Positions 1 through 12,200 of a stretch of DNA of 64,000 bases are shown here, piece by piece. Numbering within the stretch: the stretch's first letter is position 1; each line of letters starts with the position of its first letter. The translations under genes were made by a program, and so were the position numbers. This DNA comes from Cynocephalus volans. Taxonomy: Eukaryota > Chordata > Mammalia > Dermoptera > Cynocephalidae. Where the stretch lies: positions 45,920,407 to 45,984,406 of the forward strand of contig NC_084463.1 of assembly GCF_027409185.1 (NCBI RefSeq), read 5' to 3'. A model generated the notes under the pieces. The model made no database searches. It was given only the letters and a program-made list of their open reading frames with translations, and was not told the origin of the DNA.

Positions 1-1605
1 ATCAAACTTCCTGACTTCAAAATATATTACCAAGTTGTAGTATTCCATGCCATATAGTATAGACATACAAAAAGGCATATACCCCAACAGAACAGAGAGC
101 CCATTAATAAATCCGTACATATATTTTAATAATATATAATTATTGTACACATTTATAATTTATGCATATTGACGCATCACAATAAAACCTGACAGCAGTA
201 TATCAATGATAGATTTAAATATTTCCCTTTTAAGAATGAAACACCCAGAGAAAAAAATTATTACAGAATCTGCTCACTTGAATAACACTCTATAAGAAAC
301 AGTCCTAACTTATTATCCAGAAATTTCCAACCAACCACAAAATCCACTTTCTTCCTAAGAGCATAAAAAACATTTTACAGGACAGATTATATATCAGCTT
401 ACAAAATAACTCTCAAAAAATTTGAGAAGTTCAAAATAATCCCAGGTATCTTTTCCAAAAATAACTGAATGAAACTACAAATGTATAACTTTAAGAAAAT
501 AGGAAAATTTACAACTACAGAAAAACTAAACAAGACATTCTTGAACAACCATTGGGCCAAAGAGAAAATACAAAGGTAATTTGAAAAATATCTCAAATCA
601 AGGAAAATAAAAACATGAGATGTTAAAACCTTTAAGGTGCAGTCAAAGCAGTATTATGAGGGAAGTTTATGAACAACCACATTATATATTTTAAAAAGTC
701 TCAAATAAGCAATGTCACTTTACACTTCAAGGAAGCAGAAGAAGAACAAACAGAGCAACAAATTAGTGGATGACAGAAAAAAATTAGATTAGGACAGAAA
801 TTAATAATGAGTAGAAAAACAAGAAAAAATGTTTTGCACCCCCAAAAACAAAACACACAAACAGAAAAAAACATAATCAAAAAACCATTCAGTTTATAAG
901 GCAAAAAAAGAGAGAAAAGAAAATTTAAAAAAAGAGAGACATAAACAGAGACTTCAAAATGCTCCAAAAATAATAGTGGACAATTTTAAACAAGTATGTG
1001 ACAACAAATTTGGTAACTTAGAAAAAATACTTTTTTTACTGACATACAAGCTGCCAGCACTGAATCGAGAAAAGAGAGAAAAAAAAAAAAAAAAAGCCTG
1101 AATGGACCAACCACAAATAAAGGGACTTAATTAGTGCTACAAATCTTCCCATGAAAAACAGCTCAGGATCAGATAACTTCGTGGGTCAATACTACCAACA
1201 CCCAAAGAAGATAACTATCATTATCTTTTACTACATTTCCTTCACATGCAATAATTGTACACGTTTCTAGGGCACAGTGTGACATATGGATACCAGTACA
1301 CAAAAGGAAATGATCAAATCAGGATGATTAGTGTATCAGTCACCTTATGTACCAGTTTTATATGTGTGATGGAAACAGTCAAAATTCTTTCTTCTGGCTA
1401 CTTAAAATAGCTTTGTGATAGCTACAGTCACCCAATATCAATTCTTCAATACTTGCAAAAAAACAAAATAGAAGAAAACCTACACAGAACATTTCTAAAC
1501 TCATATTAGGAGGCTAGTATCAGCCTGATATTAAAACTAAAAAAGGAAACTTGAAGAAAACAAGAAAATGTCCCTGACATACAGCATTGATGTATAAATT
1601 CCCCC
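1..1605 (+). repeat. L1 ORF2-derived sequence, copy A of a tandem duplication
   Basis: Starts with the ORF2 C-terminal region (CTTCCTGACTTCAAAATATA), then from about 240 resembles the endonuclease and linker region (TTTGAGAAGTTCAAAATAAT; TCTCAAATAAGCAATGTCAC), heavily mutated. 1225-1490 looks like an L1 3' UTR-type insert. Every block recurs in the same order about 2.67 kb downstream. No usable frame. Confidence 0.75.
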
Positions 1606-2498
1606 CAAATATGAGCAAACCAAATTCAACAGCACATTAGGGAATATATACCACAATCAGGACGGATTTACTGCTGGAATTCAAGGATCATCCAACATTC
1701 AAAAATTGCTTACTGTGATACACCACATTTAAAAAATGAAAAATATAGACGACACGATTACCTCAAAATGCTATAAAAAGGCATTTAAAAATCCAGCATC
1801 TATCATGATACAAAAAGTTTCAACCAAATCTGTATAGAAAACTTACATTATTACAATAAAGGGTATATAATAAAGCCACAGAGCTAACATCAAAATCCAT
1901 GGGGAGAAACTAATATATTGGCCTGTAAGATCCAGTACAAGGCAAGTATGCCCATTCTTACCTCATCCATTCAACATAGCCCTGAAAGTCCCAGCCAGAG
2001 CAATTATATAAGAAATACATAATAAAAAGAATCTAAAGCAAAAAGGAAGAAGTAATATTGTCCCTATTTGTTGATGAGACGTTTATAAATGTAGAAAACA
2101 CTAGTTATATCTAACAAATTTACTATTGTTGCAGGATACAAAACTAGAGTTGTTTCTAAACACAAATTTAAATTTAAAATGTTTTTTAAAATGAAGAAAA
2201 CATTCTCGTATATTTAAAAACTATGAAATACATATGAATAAACTTAAGCTAAGTATTAATATATTGGTCCACAGAAGATTATAAAATATTGATGATAGAA
2301 ACTTAAAAAGAAATGGGTAGGTAGAAACACATAGAGTGTTCATGGATGAGGGAACTAATACCATTAAAATATCCAAATTATCTCCACCTATCTACAAATT
2401 TAAAGAAATCACTATCATTCTTTTCCAATACAGAACAAACAACCACAAAACCTATATGGATCCAGAAAAGACCCAGAATAGTCAAAGGGATATTTTGT
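1606..2498 (+). repeat. L1 ORF2-derived sequence (RT to C-terminal region)
   Basis: Degenerate ORF2 with recognisable pieces such as CAAATTCAACAGCACATTAG and CATTCAACATAGCCCTGAAA (reverse transcriptase region). It continues copy A and is cut by the SINE at 2516, after which the same L1 sequence resumes at 2671. No open frame of note. Confidence 0.7.
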
Positions 2499-2515
2499 AA
2501 AGATAGAAAGGCTGG

Positions 2516-2655
2516 GGCCGAGCCCATGGCGCACTCGGGAGAGTGCGGCGCTGGGAGCACGGCGACGCTCCCGCCGCGGGTTTGGATCCTATATAGGAAT
2601 GGCTGGTGCACTCACTGGTTGAGTGCCGGTCACGAAAAAGACAAAAAAAAAAAAA
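2516..2655 (+). mobile_element. tRNA-derived SINE (CYN-like), with target-site duplication
   Basis: Ile-tRNA-like head (GGCCGAGCCCATGGCGCACT, box B-like GGGTTTGGATCC), a GC-rich middle, a second tRNA-like half (GGCTGGTGCACTCACTGGTT) and a poly(A) tail. It is flanked by the perfect 15-bp direct repeat agatagaaaggctgg at 2501-2515 and 2656-2670. Inserted into old L1 sequence, so younger than that L1. It resembles colugo CYN SINEs from memory. Confidence 0.85.
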
Positions 2656-2670
2656 AGATAGAAAGGCTGG

Positions 2671-4285
2671 AGGCATCAATCTTCCTGACTTCAAAATATA
2701 TCACAAAGCTATAGTAAAGAAAACAACATGGTAGTGACATACAAAGTGGAATATACACCAACAGAACAGAGAACCCATAAATAAATCCACACATATATTT
2801 TTCCATAATGTATAATTGTACACATTTATAATTTGTGAATACTGACATATCACAAAAAAACCCTGACAGCAGTATATTAACAGTAGGAAACTTAAATAAT
2901 TCACTTTTAATATTGAAAGAAACACCCACAGAGAAAATGATTAAAGAACCTGCTCACTTGAATAACACTCTAGACCAAAGTGTCCTAGCAAAAATATCCA
3001 CAAATTTCCACCCAACAGCAAAATCTAACTTCTTTCTAAGAACATAGGAAACATTTTACAGAATAGTGTGTGTATCAGCTTATAAAATGTCTAAAAAATT
3101 TGAGAAGTTCAAAATAATCCCAAGTATCTTTTCGAAACAAAATTTAATGATACTACAAATATATAACTTTAAGTAAATAAGAAAATTTACTAGTACAGAA
3201 AAACTAATCAAGACACACTTGAATGACCATTGGGACAAAGGGAAAATTAAAAAGTAATTAGAAAAATATCTCAAATCAAGGAAAATAAAAACACAAGATA
3301 CTAAAACCTTTGTGCTGCAAACAAAGCAGTATTATGAGGGAATCTTATGAACCATCACCCTCTATATTTAAAAGGATCTCAAATAAGCAATGTCACTTTA
3401 CACTTCAAGGAAGCAGAAGAGCAAACTGTGCACACAATTAAAAGAAGACAGAAAATAATAAGATTAGGACAGAATTTAATGAAGGGTAGAAAAACAAGAA
3501 AAAATGTTTCCCTCCCAAATAAACAAAACAAAACATCAGAAAAGACAAAATCAACAAACCCTTTAGTCTATTATGCAAAGAAAGAGAAATAAAAATATCA
3601 GAAACTAAAAAGAGACATAACAATATGACTTCAAAATGATCAAAAAATCAGTGGACAATTTTAAACAAGTATTTGACAACAAATTTGATAACAAAGAAAA
3701 AATAAATCCTTTTTTACTGACACACAATCTACCAGAACTGACTCGAGATAGGAAAAAAAAAAAAAAAAAAAAAAGCCTGACTGTACCGACAACAAAAGAA
3801 GGGATGGAATTAGTACTGCAAATCTTCCTATGAAAAAACGCTCAGGACCAGATAACTTTGTGGGTCAATTCTACCTACACCCAAAGAAATATTAACAACT
3901 ATCATTATCCTTTAATCCTTTTCATTCACATATAATGTGTACACATTTCTAGGGGACAGTGTGACATTTGGATACCTGTATAGAAACTGGAATGATCAAG
4001 TGAGGATGACTAGTGTATCCATCACCTTAGGTACCAGTTTAATATGTGTGATGGGAACATTCAAAGTTATTTCTTCTGGCTTTTCACAACTAAAAAATAC
4101 TTTTGTGTTAACTACAGTCACCCAATACCAAGTCTTCTTCAATACTTCCAAAGAAACAAAACAGAAGAAAAAATACAGGGAATACTTCTAAACTCATTTT
4201 AGGAGGCTAGTATCAGCCTGATATTAAAACCAAAAAAAGACCCTCGAAGAAAACTAGAAATATGTCCCTGACACACAGCATTGAT
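2671..4285 (+). repeat. L1 ORF2-derived sequence, copy B of the tandem duplication
   Basis: Runs parallel to 1-1605 with many point differences but the same order of blocks and the same internal junctions. Similarity stops after ACACACAGCATTGAT at about 4285. Contains an A-run at 3752-3774. The open frames here are L1 remnants. Confidence 0.75.
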
Positions 4286-4735
4286 ACCGTAGGATTCCAG
4301 GCAACATGAATTAACTTGGAGGACGTTATGTTGAGGAAATGTGCCATGCACAGAAAGGCAAGTACTGCATGACATCACTCATATGTGAAATGTAGAAACA
4401 GTTGTTCTCATAGAAGTAGAGAGGAAAATAGTGGTCACCAGAGGCTGGGGAGGGTACTGGGGAGGGGGCGGGGGAGAGATTGGTCAATGAGCACAAAGTT
4501 ACAGTCCGGCAGGAAAACTAAGTTCCGGTGCTCCAGGGTGACGATAGCTAACAATATCGTACTGTACATTTCAAGGTAGCCAGCATGGAGGATCTTGAAT
4601 GCCACCATCAGAAAGAAATGATAAATGTTTGGATGATGGCTATGCTAACTACCCTGACTGGATCATTAAACACTGTATGCATGTATTGAAACAACACATA
4701 AAATTTAAATTTGCTTAAAAAATAAGAAAGAAAAG
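4286..4735 (+). repeat. L1 3' UTR (old L1M-type)
   Basis: Typical order of L1 3' end landmarks: GTGGTCACCAGAGGCTGGGG, then a G-rich run, GGGTGACGATAGCTAACAAT, AAATGATAAATGTTTGGATG, GATCATTAAACACTGTATGC and a terminal A-rich stretch. Judged old by divergence. Confidence 0.75.
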
Positions 4736-5540
4736 GGGCAAAAGGAGAGCATTCAGGCCGAGGGAGCAGACTGAACAAGAAGCATCAGAGGTGTAGAGGA
4801 TCATGACGTGTTGGGGACGAGGGGCCTCCTGACATGCCCTGAAGCATGGGGGTGCCTAGGAAGAGTGGGGGCAATGAGGCAGGACAGCTAAGTCACGTTC
4901 AGAACGTTGTCCATCCTGAATCAGTTAGCGGATCTCTTCTTGCCTCAATTTCTACCTCATGGTACAGTTCCGAGGAACTTCACATTTCAGAAAGCAGCTA
5001 GTCCCCCTCCCACCACGGTGAAGTGTAGAAGGGGTGCTCCATCCGAGAGGTTGGCAGTTCCAGTGGTTAGGAAGACTCTGTCTCTTTGGCTTATGACATT
5101 TATAAGTACTTCTCAGTCCTTATCCCCTTCTTGGGACTGGAAGCTTCGAGAAGGATGGAGTTGGGCATTTCCCCTGCCCCAGGAGGTTTGGCCCCGGTAA
5201 AATCTCAGTTGGTTATTAGGCTCTTAAGAAATCGTTTCTTTTGAAGGCAGCAGCTGTTAAGGAGGACAGAATTCAATGGGCGTATTTTAAATGCCTACTT
5301 TCCCCTCCTGCTGGAAGCTGAAAGCAATTATTTTGTGAGAGCCTGGTCGTGTTTCTGGAGGTAAAACTCCTTAATTTGTGGAAACTTCCAAGACTGGGCA
5401 CTCCAGCGGTTTTGACTCTCAAACTTTATGAATTCGCCAATTCCAGTTTCGGATTCTGCCACCTGGAGCGCTTCTCACAGAGGTTTGCTTGTGGTTTTCT
5501 GATCAAGTAAGTGATGGTTCTTTGAAAGAGCCTCTTTCTC
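4736..5540. other. Unassigned intergenic sequence
   Basis: No repeat family or gene recognised. Short open frames lack similarity I know. Base composition is mixed, less AT-rich than the L1 block to the left. Confidence 0.4.
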
Positions 5541-5965
5541 CAGCTTCCGTCTCTGTCTCTGTCTCTCCCTATTTCTATCTCTCTCTGACTCTGTCTCGCT
5601 ATCTCTCCGTGTCTCTGTCCCCATCTACCTCTCCCTGTCTCTGTATTTCCTGCTGTCTCTCTATCTCTTTCTGTCTCTGTCTCTCACTCTCTTGCTCTTT
5701 CTCTCCCTGTCTGTCCCTCTGTCCCCCACTTTCTGCCTATCTACCCATATCGATCCCTCTCTCTCACTGTCTCAATCTTTCTGTCCCTCTTTCTGTCCCT
5801 CCTTGTTTGTCCATCTCACCCTGTCTCTGTCCCTCTGTCTCACTGTCTCCCCATCTCTGTCTCCCTATCTCTGTATCTCTAACTATCTCTGTCTCTGTGA
5901 CTCTGTCTCTCAGTCTCTCCCTGTCTCTGTCTCACCCCCATCTCTCTATCTCTGTCTCCCACTGT
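5541..5965 (+). repeat. Pyrimidine-rich simple repeat (TCTCTG/TCTCCC type)
   Basis: About 425 bp of imperfect CTGTCTCTGTCTC units on the plus strand, almost free of A except in TAT triplets. The lack of stop codons gives two long Ser/Leu/Pro frames that are not genes. Confidence 0.85.
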
Positions 5966-8584
5966 CCCCCTCACTGGCTGTCATCTGTCTGGTCCTGTCT
6001 CGTTCTCCTCCTTGGCCACAGGCTGACACAAGGAAGAGGAAGGAAGAGGAAGGGACGGGCGTGTGTCTGCGGCACCAGCAGTGTGGACACCATGTGATGC
6101 GCGTCCTGTTACCACTGGGATTTGTGTTTCGTTTGCTCTTAAAGATGTAAGTACTTAAGAGCATCTGATAAACCTTCATTATGGATGTGATTTTAATTAA
6201 GTCCTTAGGAGTACTTGATTAAATATGTTCGTAACTGATATATAAATATTTGGAAAAATTAACTTTGTTCAATATTGAATTTAATGTTTAAGTGTTTAAT
6301 ATGCAGTGTTTAAATATTTTTTAAAAATATTATTCAATAGCTTTATAGGACTAGGAAATGGGATGTTAAACAAAATATGAGAGAGAGGAAAAGAAGGTTA
6401 AGGAAATATTCCAAAATGTCAACAGCAGTCAGTGCTGGGTATAAAATTATGGGTGACTTTGGTTTGACTTCCTCTCTTTTGCTGAGTGTCCTGCAGGAAG
6501 CAGGTGCAGGACCCGGTGGCTACCAGTCGAGTGCCCTGGCCCTGCCCTGCCACTGAGTGCATGAGGTCCTGTCTGTGCTTGAACCCACGTGGTTCTTGCC
6601 TTTCCTTTTCAACCCTCCTTTTCAGGTCCCTCCCAGGGCACAGCCACAGCTAAGGGCCCCACTGCTGCCACCGTTGCTGATGCCATGGAGTTCAGTGGGG
6701 CCAAGGGCCTGGTGTGGCACAGAGGGGCAGGGGTTACCCACTCCCTTTGGGTGTTACCCTCCACTGGAGGCCCCAACACCTTTGAGTTTTCTAGAGAGAT
6801 GGCTCTTTCAACTTTCTGACACCTGCCTCAACAGATGTGCCAGGACTAGGAGCCACACCCAAGTGGTCCCTGTGCACTGGCAGCCCAGGATCTCTGGCCC
6901 GGGTATTTCTCTGCCCTGTGAGGTGGACATGGCTGTGCCCTTGTCTAGGAACAGGCTGGGGCTGGACTGCTCACCTGTCAGGTTTCTAGAGAGCCATGCA
7001 TGGCACAGTGCACAAGTGTTGTGGGTGATGTCGGCCAAATGGTACTATGGGCTGGAGCCATTAGAGCTGGTCCTGGAGGGGATGTCGGGGTGGACAGATG
7101 CTTGAGCAGTGGAAGGAGCATGGCAGAGCTGCCTGATATAGCAGGAGGGTTTCAACAGGGCTTTGGGGTGAACGAGAATGAGACCAGACAACATCCGAGG
7201 CCTGCAAGGCCTGAGGGCTTTCAAGTGCGGGCATATTTTCCCAGTCATCTGGGAGGCCACCCTGATGGCAACCTGCAGGCCACAAAGTGTGGAGCCAGGG
7301 GCTGTGCCAGGCACACCTTAATGTCTGTGTATTGGAATTGGAACTTCCACTCTCTGGCAAAGTGTCACTGTTGGGCTGGATCGCAGACCCCTCTGCCTCG
7401 TCCTGTGCAGGTTCTGAGTCAGGTAAGGGAAAGAAAAACCGAACAGCTGCTGGCAAAGTGGACATGCTTTATTCTTCAGAAACGAGCTCCACTGACCAGC
7501 AGTTCAGAGCCGCTGCCTTTCATACTGAAGTATACAACAGCGGCAATGAGCCAAGGGGTGCCCGGGTGCGTGCGCACTAACTCTACTCTTACATCACTTG
7601 TTTACAAAGGATGTGCCTAGTCACACCCAGCCGGATATGAGGCGAGGGGACCTGACAAACCAACTCCACTTTCCTCACTGTCAGCTACCAGGATCTCGCT
7701 TCAGAGCAGTCTTCCATGAGGGACACCTGCACACATGCCACCACTCAGCTTGACAAGGCCCTTGAGGTGATGGGGCCATTGTGGAGGCAGTGCCAATGGC
7801 TGTGACAGCAGTCTGAAGGCAGTGGGGGCTGTGTGGCGAGCACAGGTGGTCAGAGGGGTCCCCTTATGAAGTCCCCTCCCTGGTTACACTTGCCTCAGGT
7901 CTGCCTGAGCTTGTCTGGGAAACGAGACACCAGCCCCACTGAACACTCTGTCACACAAGGCCTGTCCTGTCTGCGCTGGTCAACGCTTTGTTCAGGAATG
8001 TTCCCTTGGTGTCTATGCTCACGGCTGAGTTGTGGACATAGACAATTGCTGAGAAGCTAAGTGCTGGCCCAAGGGTGACCACATCGATCTGTCATGTGGA
8101 AGGTGGGCCAGACCCACACCCACATGCTCCTTCTAGTTGTGGCCACACACCATCTCCCCTTCACCTGCAAGTACTGAGTCTGGGCCACCAACTCTGCCCA
8201 ACCAGTCACTTCCTAAGAAGCCTGAATGGCAGCTGGATGCTCCTTTGAACCCCAATGAGCTGGGATTAGGGGGCAACCTGCCCAGGAGCCACATGCTCAG
8301 CCCCTCCCTGCACCTCCTCACTGTTACACCCTGACTTCATGTCCTTTTCACCCTGCTCTGTGGTTCCCTGGGAGGGAGGCTCCTTGGTGGCCCCCAGCAG
8401 GGGTGTGTAACACCTGCAGAGTGATGAAGAATGTGGGAACCTGGGTGGCCAGTCATGACTAGGCTCATCCCCCAAGTTCAGGAAGGGGCCGAGGGCAACA
8501 GAAGCTGGGGGTCCAGGTGCCCATGTCCAAACTCCGACTGCCCAGTGTTAGGACAAAAATGCTGAGTGAAGACACACGAGACAA
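5966..8584. other. Unassigned, partly GC-rich intergenic block
   Basis: Lies downstream of the pseudogene. 6480-8560 is GC-richer than the surroundings and carries several 60-200-codon frames on both strands with no recognised domains. 6180-6400 is AT-rich. An AATAAA on the minus strand lies at 7468-7473. No trace of the large proline-rich DIDO3 exon was found by eye. Confidence 0.4.
7468..7473 (-). terminator. Candidate poly(A) signal AATAAA
   Basis: Minus strand reads GAAGAATAAAGCATG, followed by a T/G-rich stretch (TTCGGTTTTTCTTTCCC). It could be a second, distal end for the minus-strand pseudogene or belong to an unrecognised unit. A single hexamer is weak evidence. Confidence 0.25.
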
Positions 8585-9055
8585 AACTCTTTGTAGATAT
8601 TTATTCTACTTCAAATAACAGAACCTGACAGCCCAATATACAGTGATAAAATACTCTGCAATATAAATACAACTTACAGAAATTTCTATCAACAAAACCT
8701 AAAGAAACAAACTTTTTTTACATTTGTATATTTAAATTAGACAAAAAAACCTTCATAATATATTAAGTATTGGGAATGACACCCACTTCAAGGTAATTTA
8801 AGCTAGTGACACTTGTTTTATAACACAAACACCCCAAGTAGATAAGTTCTCCATATTTCCATAACTTAAAAATTTGTGCTATGAAGTGAAAGTCTGTAGT
8901 GATGTGTAATGCAACAGACTCCAAAAGAACATGTGAAATTCTCTAATGTTACATCTGAAAAAGTAAGTTTAAGAAAATGTAAAAAATTATCAACATGTAT
9001 TTGTGCAGTCAAATAAATTAGCCAGGTTTTCTCTATTTCACACTTCAGAAGGACA
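8585..9055 (-). other. 3' UTR-like end of the DIDO1-like copy
   Basis: AT-rich stretch between exon 14 and a poly(A) signal, with no coding similarity seen. It would be the 3' UTR of a DIDO2-like transcript that ends after the SPOC region. Boundaries are inferred from the signal at 8600-8605. Confidence 0.5.
8600..8605 (-). terminator. Polyadenylation signal AATAAA
   Basis: Minus strand reads GTAGAATAAATATC. A GT-rich tract (TTTTGTCTCGTGTGTC) follows 15-35 nt downstream, as expected of a working poly(A) site. It is the first such signal with a good GT-rich element after exon 14. Confidence 0.55.
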
Positions 9056-9205
9056 TCGTGGGGTAGATGGAAATGTCCACGTCTTCCTATTGAAGTCAGG
9101 GCCGTTTCTTCTCAATCCTGTCTAACTCTCCAGCACTTGGAGGACGTTTTATTTTATGACAGATTATTAACCCAAGGATTATATTTGGGCGTGGTGACTC
9201 AAGAC
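9056..9205 (-). pseudogene. DIDO1-like: DIDO1-like exon 14, with two stop codons
   Basis: Acceptor TTGTTTTCAG at 9208-9206. It encodes GLESPRPNIILGLIICHKIK, then RPPSAGELDRIEKKRP and TGA at 9098-9096, then LQ and TAG, then EDVDISIYP. Without gaps this follows DIDO1 KRTRLQPEEADVPAYP, so TGA replaces Arg and TAG replaces Pro. The 3' limit is uncertain because no clear donor was found; the exon may simply run on as the terminal exon of the mid-length isoform, with the frame then free to decay. Confidence 0.8.
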
Positions 9206-12200
9206 CTGAAAACAAAATATTTGTGTGAATTTAAGAATCTAAATCCAGTTTTCATCCTTCAGAGGTAAATTTTATTAACGGCTTTCATGTGGGAAATTCT
9301 GTGGGAAAATAAAGCCCAGTGTTTGAGGAGCTTATTGCAAAAGAACAAATGGTTCCCGTCCCATGAAGTCACCACCAGGCCTACCCAGCCCTGATGGTGG
9401 CCGCTGAAAGGGAGGGATTAGTCCCCTAGCCACCAACTACAGAACCAAGCGCCCAATTCATGAGTAAACTCACCCCAACTGTCAGAACTTGTTACATGCT
9501 TTATAAAAAATTACACACAGTGCTAAAGCAATAGCATGGTGGAGGCGGCGGGAAGGGCACTACAGCAATGACTAACATTGTTAACCTGCAGGGATCAAAA
9601 GTGCGTGTGGACCAGCATGTCTTTTAAACAAACGCATCTCAGATACGCTCTTATGTGCCTCTTGTGACATATCCAGAAGGTAACAGCCCTTTTTGTCATT
9701 CACTTATGAGTTGCAACACATAAGTTAAGCTAAATATACTAGTATTAGGTGTTAATGATTAAGGACCAATTCAACTCAATTTACAATGACCAACAAGATC
9801 ATAATCAGTAAAGCACAAAAACCATTAGGTAAATTCATTAGTTTCTGGTACCAGAATTACAATGAATGAAACAATAATGCTCACTGAAATAGCTAGAGTA
9901 GATGTTTGAGGCTTAGAAAAAAATTCAATGAGCATTAATTTATCAAAAACTAGCTAATGTTTGAGTCTTTGTAAACACAGGGCTTGTGCTTAAGTAAAGC
10001 GCCGAGGCATTCAGCACACTGGTGGGGAAGGACAGTCACACGGAGACAGACTGGGAGCTTCGGGGCACAGCATCAGTTTACAGAATAGGTATTTGTTAAG
10101 AAACGGTTACCCCAAAGATCCTAAGTTGTGACAACTTACATCAGGAATGCTAACGTTCCCATACTGATCCCCCACCCCCACACTCACACTCCATCAAGAA
10201 TTCCCAAAGGGGAACTAACTAAACAGCCAAGTCACAAACAGTAACTTACAGAAAAATGATTCACGAAGGACAGAATATTTGTTTCAATAGCATAAGGATA
10301 CAATCAGTCAGATTGTATAAATTCAATTTACAGATAACATTACATAATATACAAGAGGTAATCACACTTTTTTCTTACAATTTAAAGCAGTACTAAGATT
10401 GTCCTGTTCTTTTTGTGATTTAGAGATGATCACACATCACTTCACAGTGTTGTTTTCATAGTTCTAAACATGTTTGCTGTGAGTCTTCCAAAATTCCAGT
10501 ACGGAATTGATTACCGACAGCTGAGCACACAAGTGCAGGTGGATGTCCTGCCCGCCACTTAGGAGGAGGACACCAGGCTGAGCTGGGGCAACCCAGCCTC
10601 CGCAGACTGACGCCGCTCTTCTCCCCTCCCTGCTTAAGGGTGTCCTAAGGTCTCCTGCTTCACAGGCTGCTGTGTAAGAGATTCGTGTTGAAGGCACCCC
10701 TGGGTGAGCTGTGATCACAACATATCCTAGTACCATGCCACCCTCCTCTCATGAGAACTTTCTGTCAAAACGTCCTCTCCTGGCCCCATCTGGTAACAGC
10801 AGTGTGTCAGCAAAAGAAAAGGCAAAGGAGGGGATAGCATGTGGCGTCTGGCCACCACACTGAACAGCACTTCCAAAATTTCCTGCTTGGCCAATGCGAA
10901 GAGCAACTTATCAAGTTAATTTCCTAATTAGCATTCATTATGGGTATTTTATCTTCAAATACTACTTCTTTCACCATAATAGCTATTTACCGAATACTTT
11001 ATAGCTAATTTAGACAGTTTTGGGGTTTGGTCAATTGTTAAATCAGCTATCACGGCCTTTGTGGACCAAGTATCTCTGCTGCAGATGGTCCCAGAGCTTC
11101 AGTACAGGTTTAACTGCTGAGCACATTCGGACCTACTGAGTCACAGCTGAAGTTCTGTCTGTGGGGCAGCTCTGTAAGCCAGGCTCTCTACCTACAAACT
11201 TGGTCTCAGGAGCAGAAGTAGGAGTGGGGTTGGCCGGGGTGGGAGTGGGGCACTGGACGGCAAGGACTGGGGGGTCTTTGCATGGGGAAGTCACCAGGGA
11301 CTACCTCACTCAGGGAAAGGCTCAACTTCTAAAGGGCTAACCTCAGGGCTCTTGCACAAATCAAGTTTCTTGCATCAATCAACTGCGTGTGCTGGGTTAA
11401 CCATTGTGTTAAACTCAGGAAGACACAGTCCCCAGGCTCTGTAAGGTGCTTCTCTCCAACTATCTTTTAATACCCTAATATGCTTATTGATGAAAAGAAT
11501 TAGTGTATCTCAGCCCTGACAAGCTGGCTTTGACCTTTGGGATCATATTTATCATAGGTGAGGTTACATAATATTTGTGTTGGTCTTGAAAACAGCAAGC
11601 TGTCTAGAGATTGGCATCTAATAAGCAACTGGTTTTTTAGATACTTTCAACTCTCGCCCATCTCATCTGCACACACTGGGAGATGATCTAGTGAAGCTCC
11701 ACAGTTTTGAACATCCCCAGCAATCTTCCCAAAGATTTCAAATTTAAACAGGCCTGTCCCAAAATGCATACTCCTATCTTGAGATAGTCAAGGCTTATCA
11801 CCTCACTCACATATTTATGAATATTTGAAATATAACTAGCACTTGGAAATAACTTATATTCATGGAAGAAACAATAAAATTCACTTATCTTGGACCTTAG
11901 AAGCAATGCTTACTGAGATGAAGGGACTTGTCTCAAATTTAATGATGCTCTACATTGCTGTAAGGTGTGTCCTGCATGACAATACCAAACAAATGAAGGC
12001 AAAGGGCCACATGAGCACCCCCAACTGTGCCCCACATCTAGGAGAGGAGCAAGAGAGGACCAGGTTTCCCAGGGGTAACTCTCTGGGTTGACCCCATTTT
12101 GGCAGCTCCTGTGTCATGAGTGTTAACCTGGAGAGTGGTGTGTGTCCCAAGAAAGCACAGAAGCAAAGGCCACGCCGGCTGCAGCAGGGAGGAGGCAGCC

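Noticed and set aside
5489..6150. Two overlapping plus-strand frames of 202 and 152 codons rich in Ser, Leu and Pro
   Set aside because: They are read from a simple TCTCTG-type tract that lacks stop codons; no domain or signal of selection.
7000..7620. 206-codon plus-strand frame
   Set aside because: GC-rich DNA with overlapping frames of similar size on both strands; no recognisable protein or splice context.
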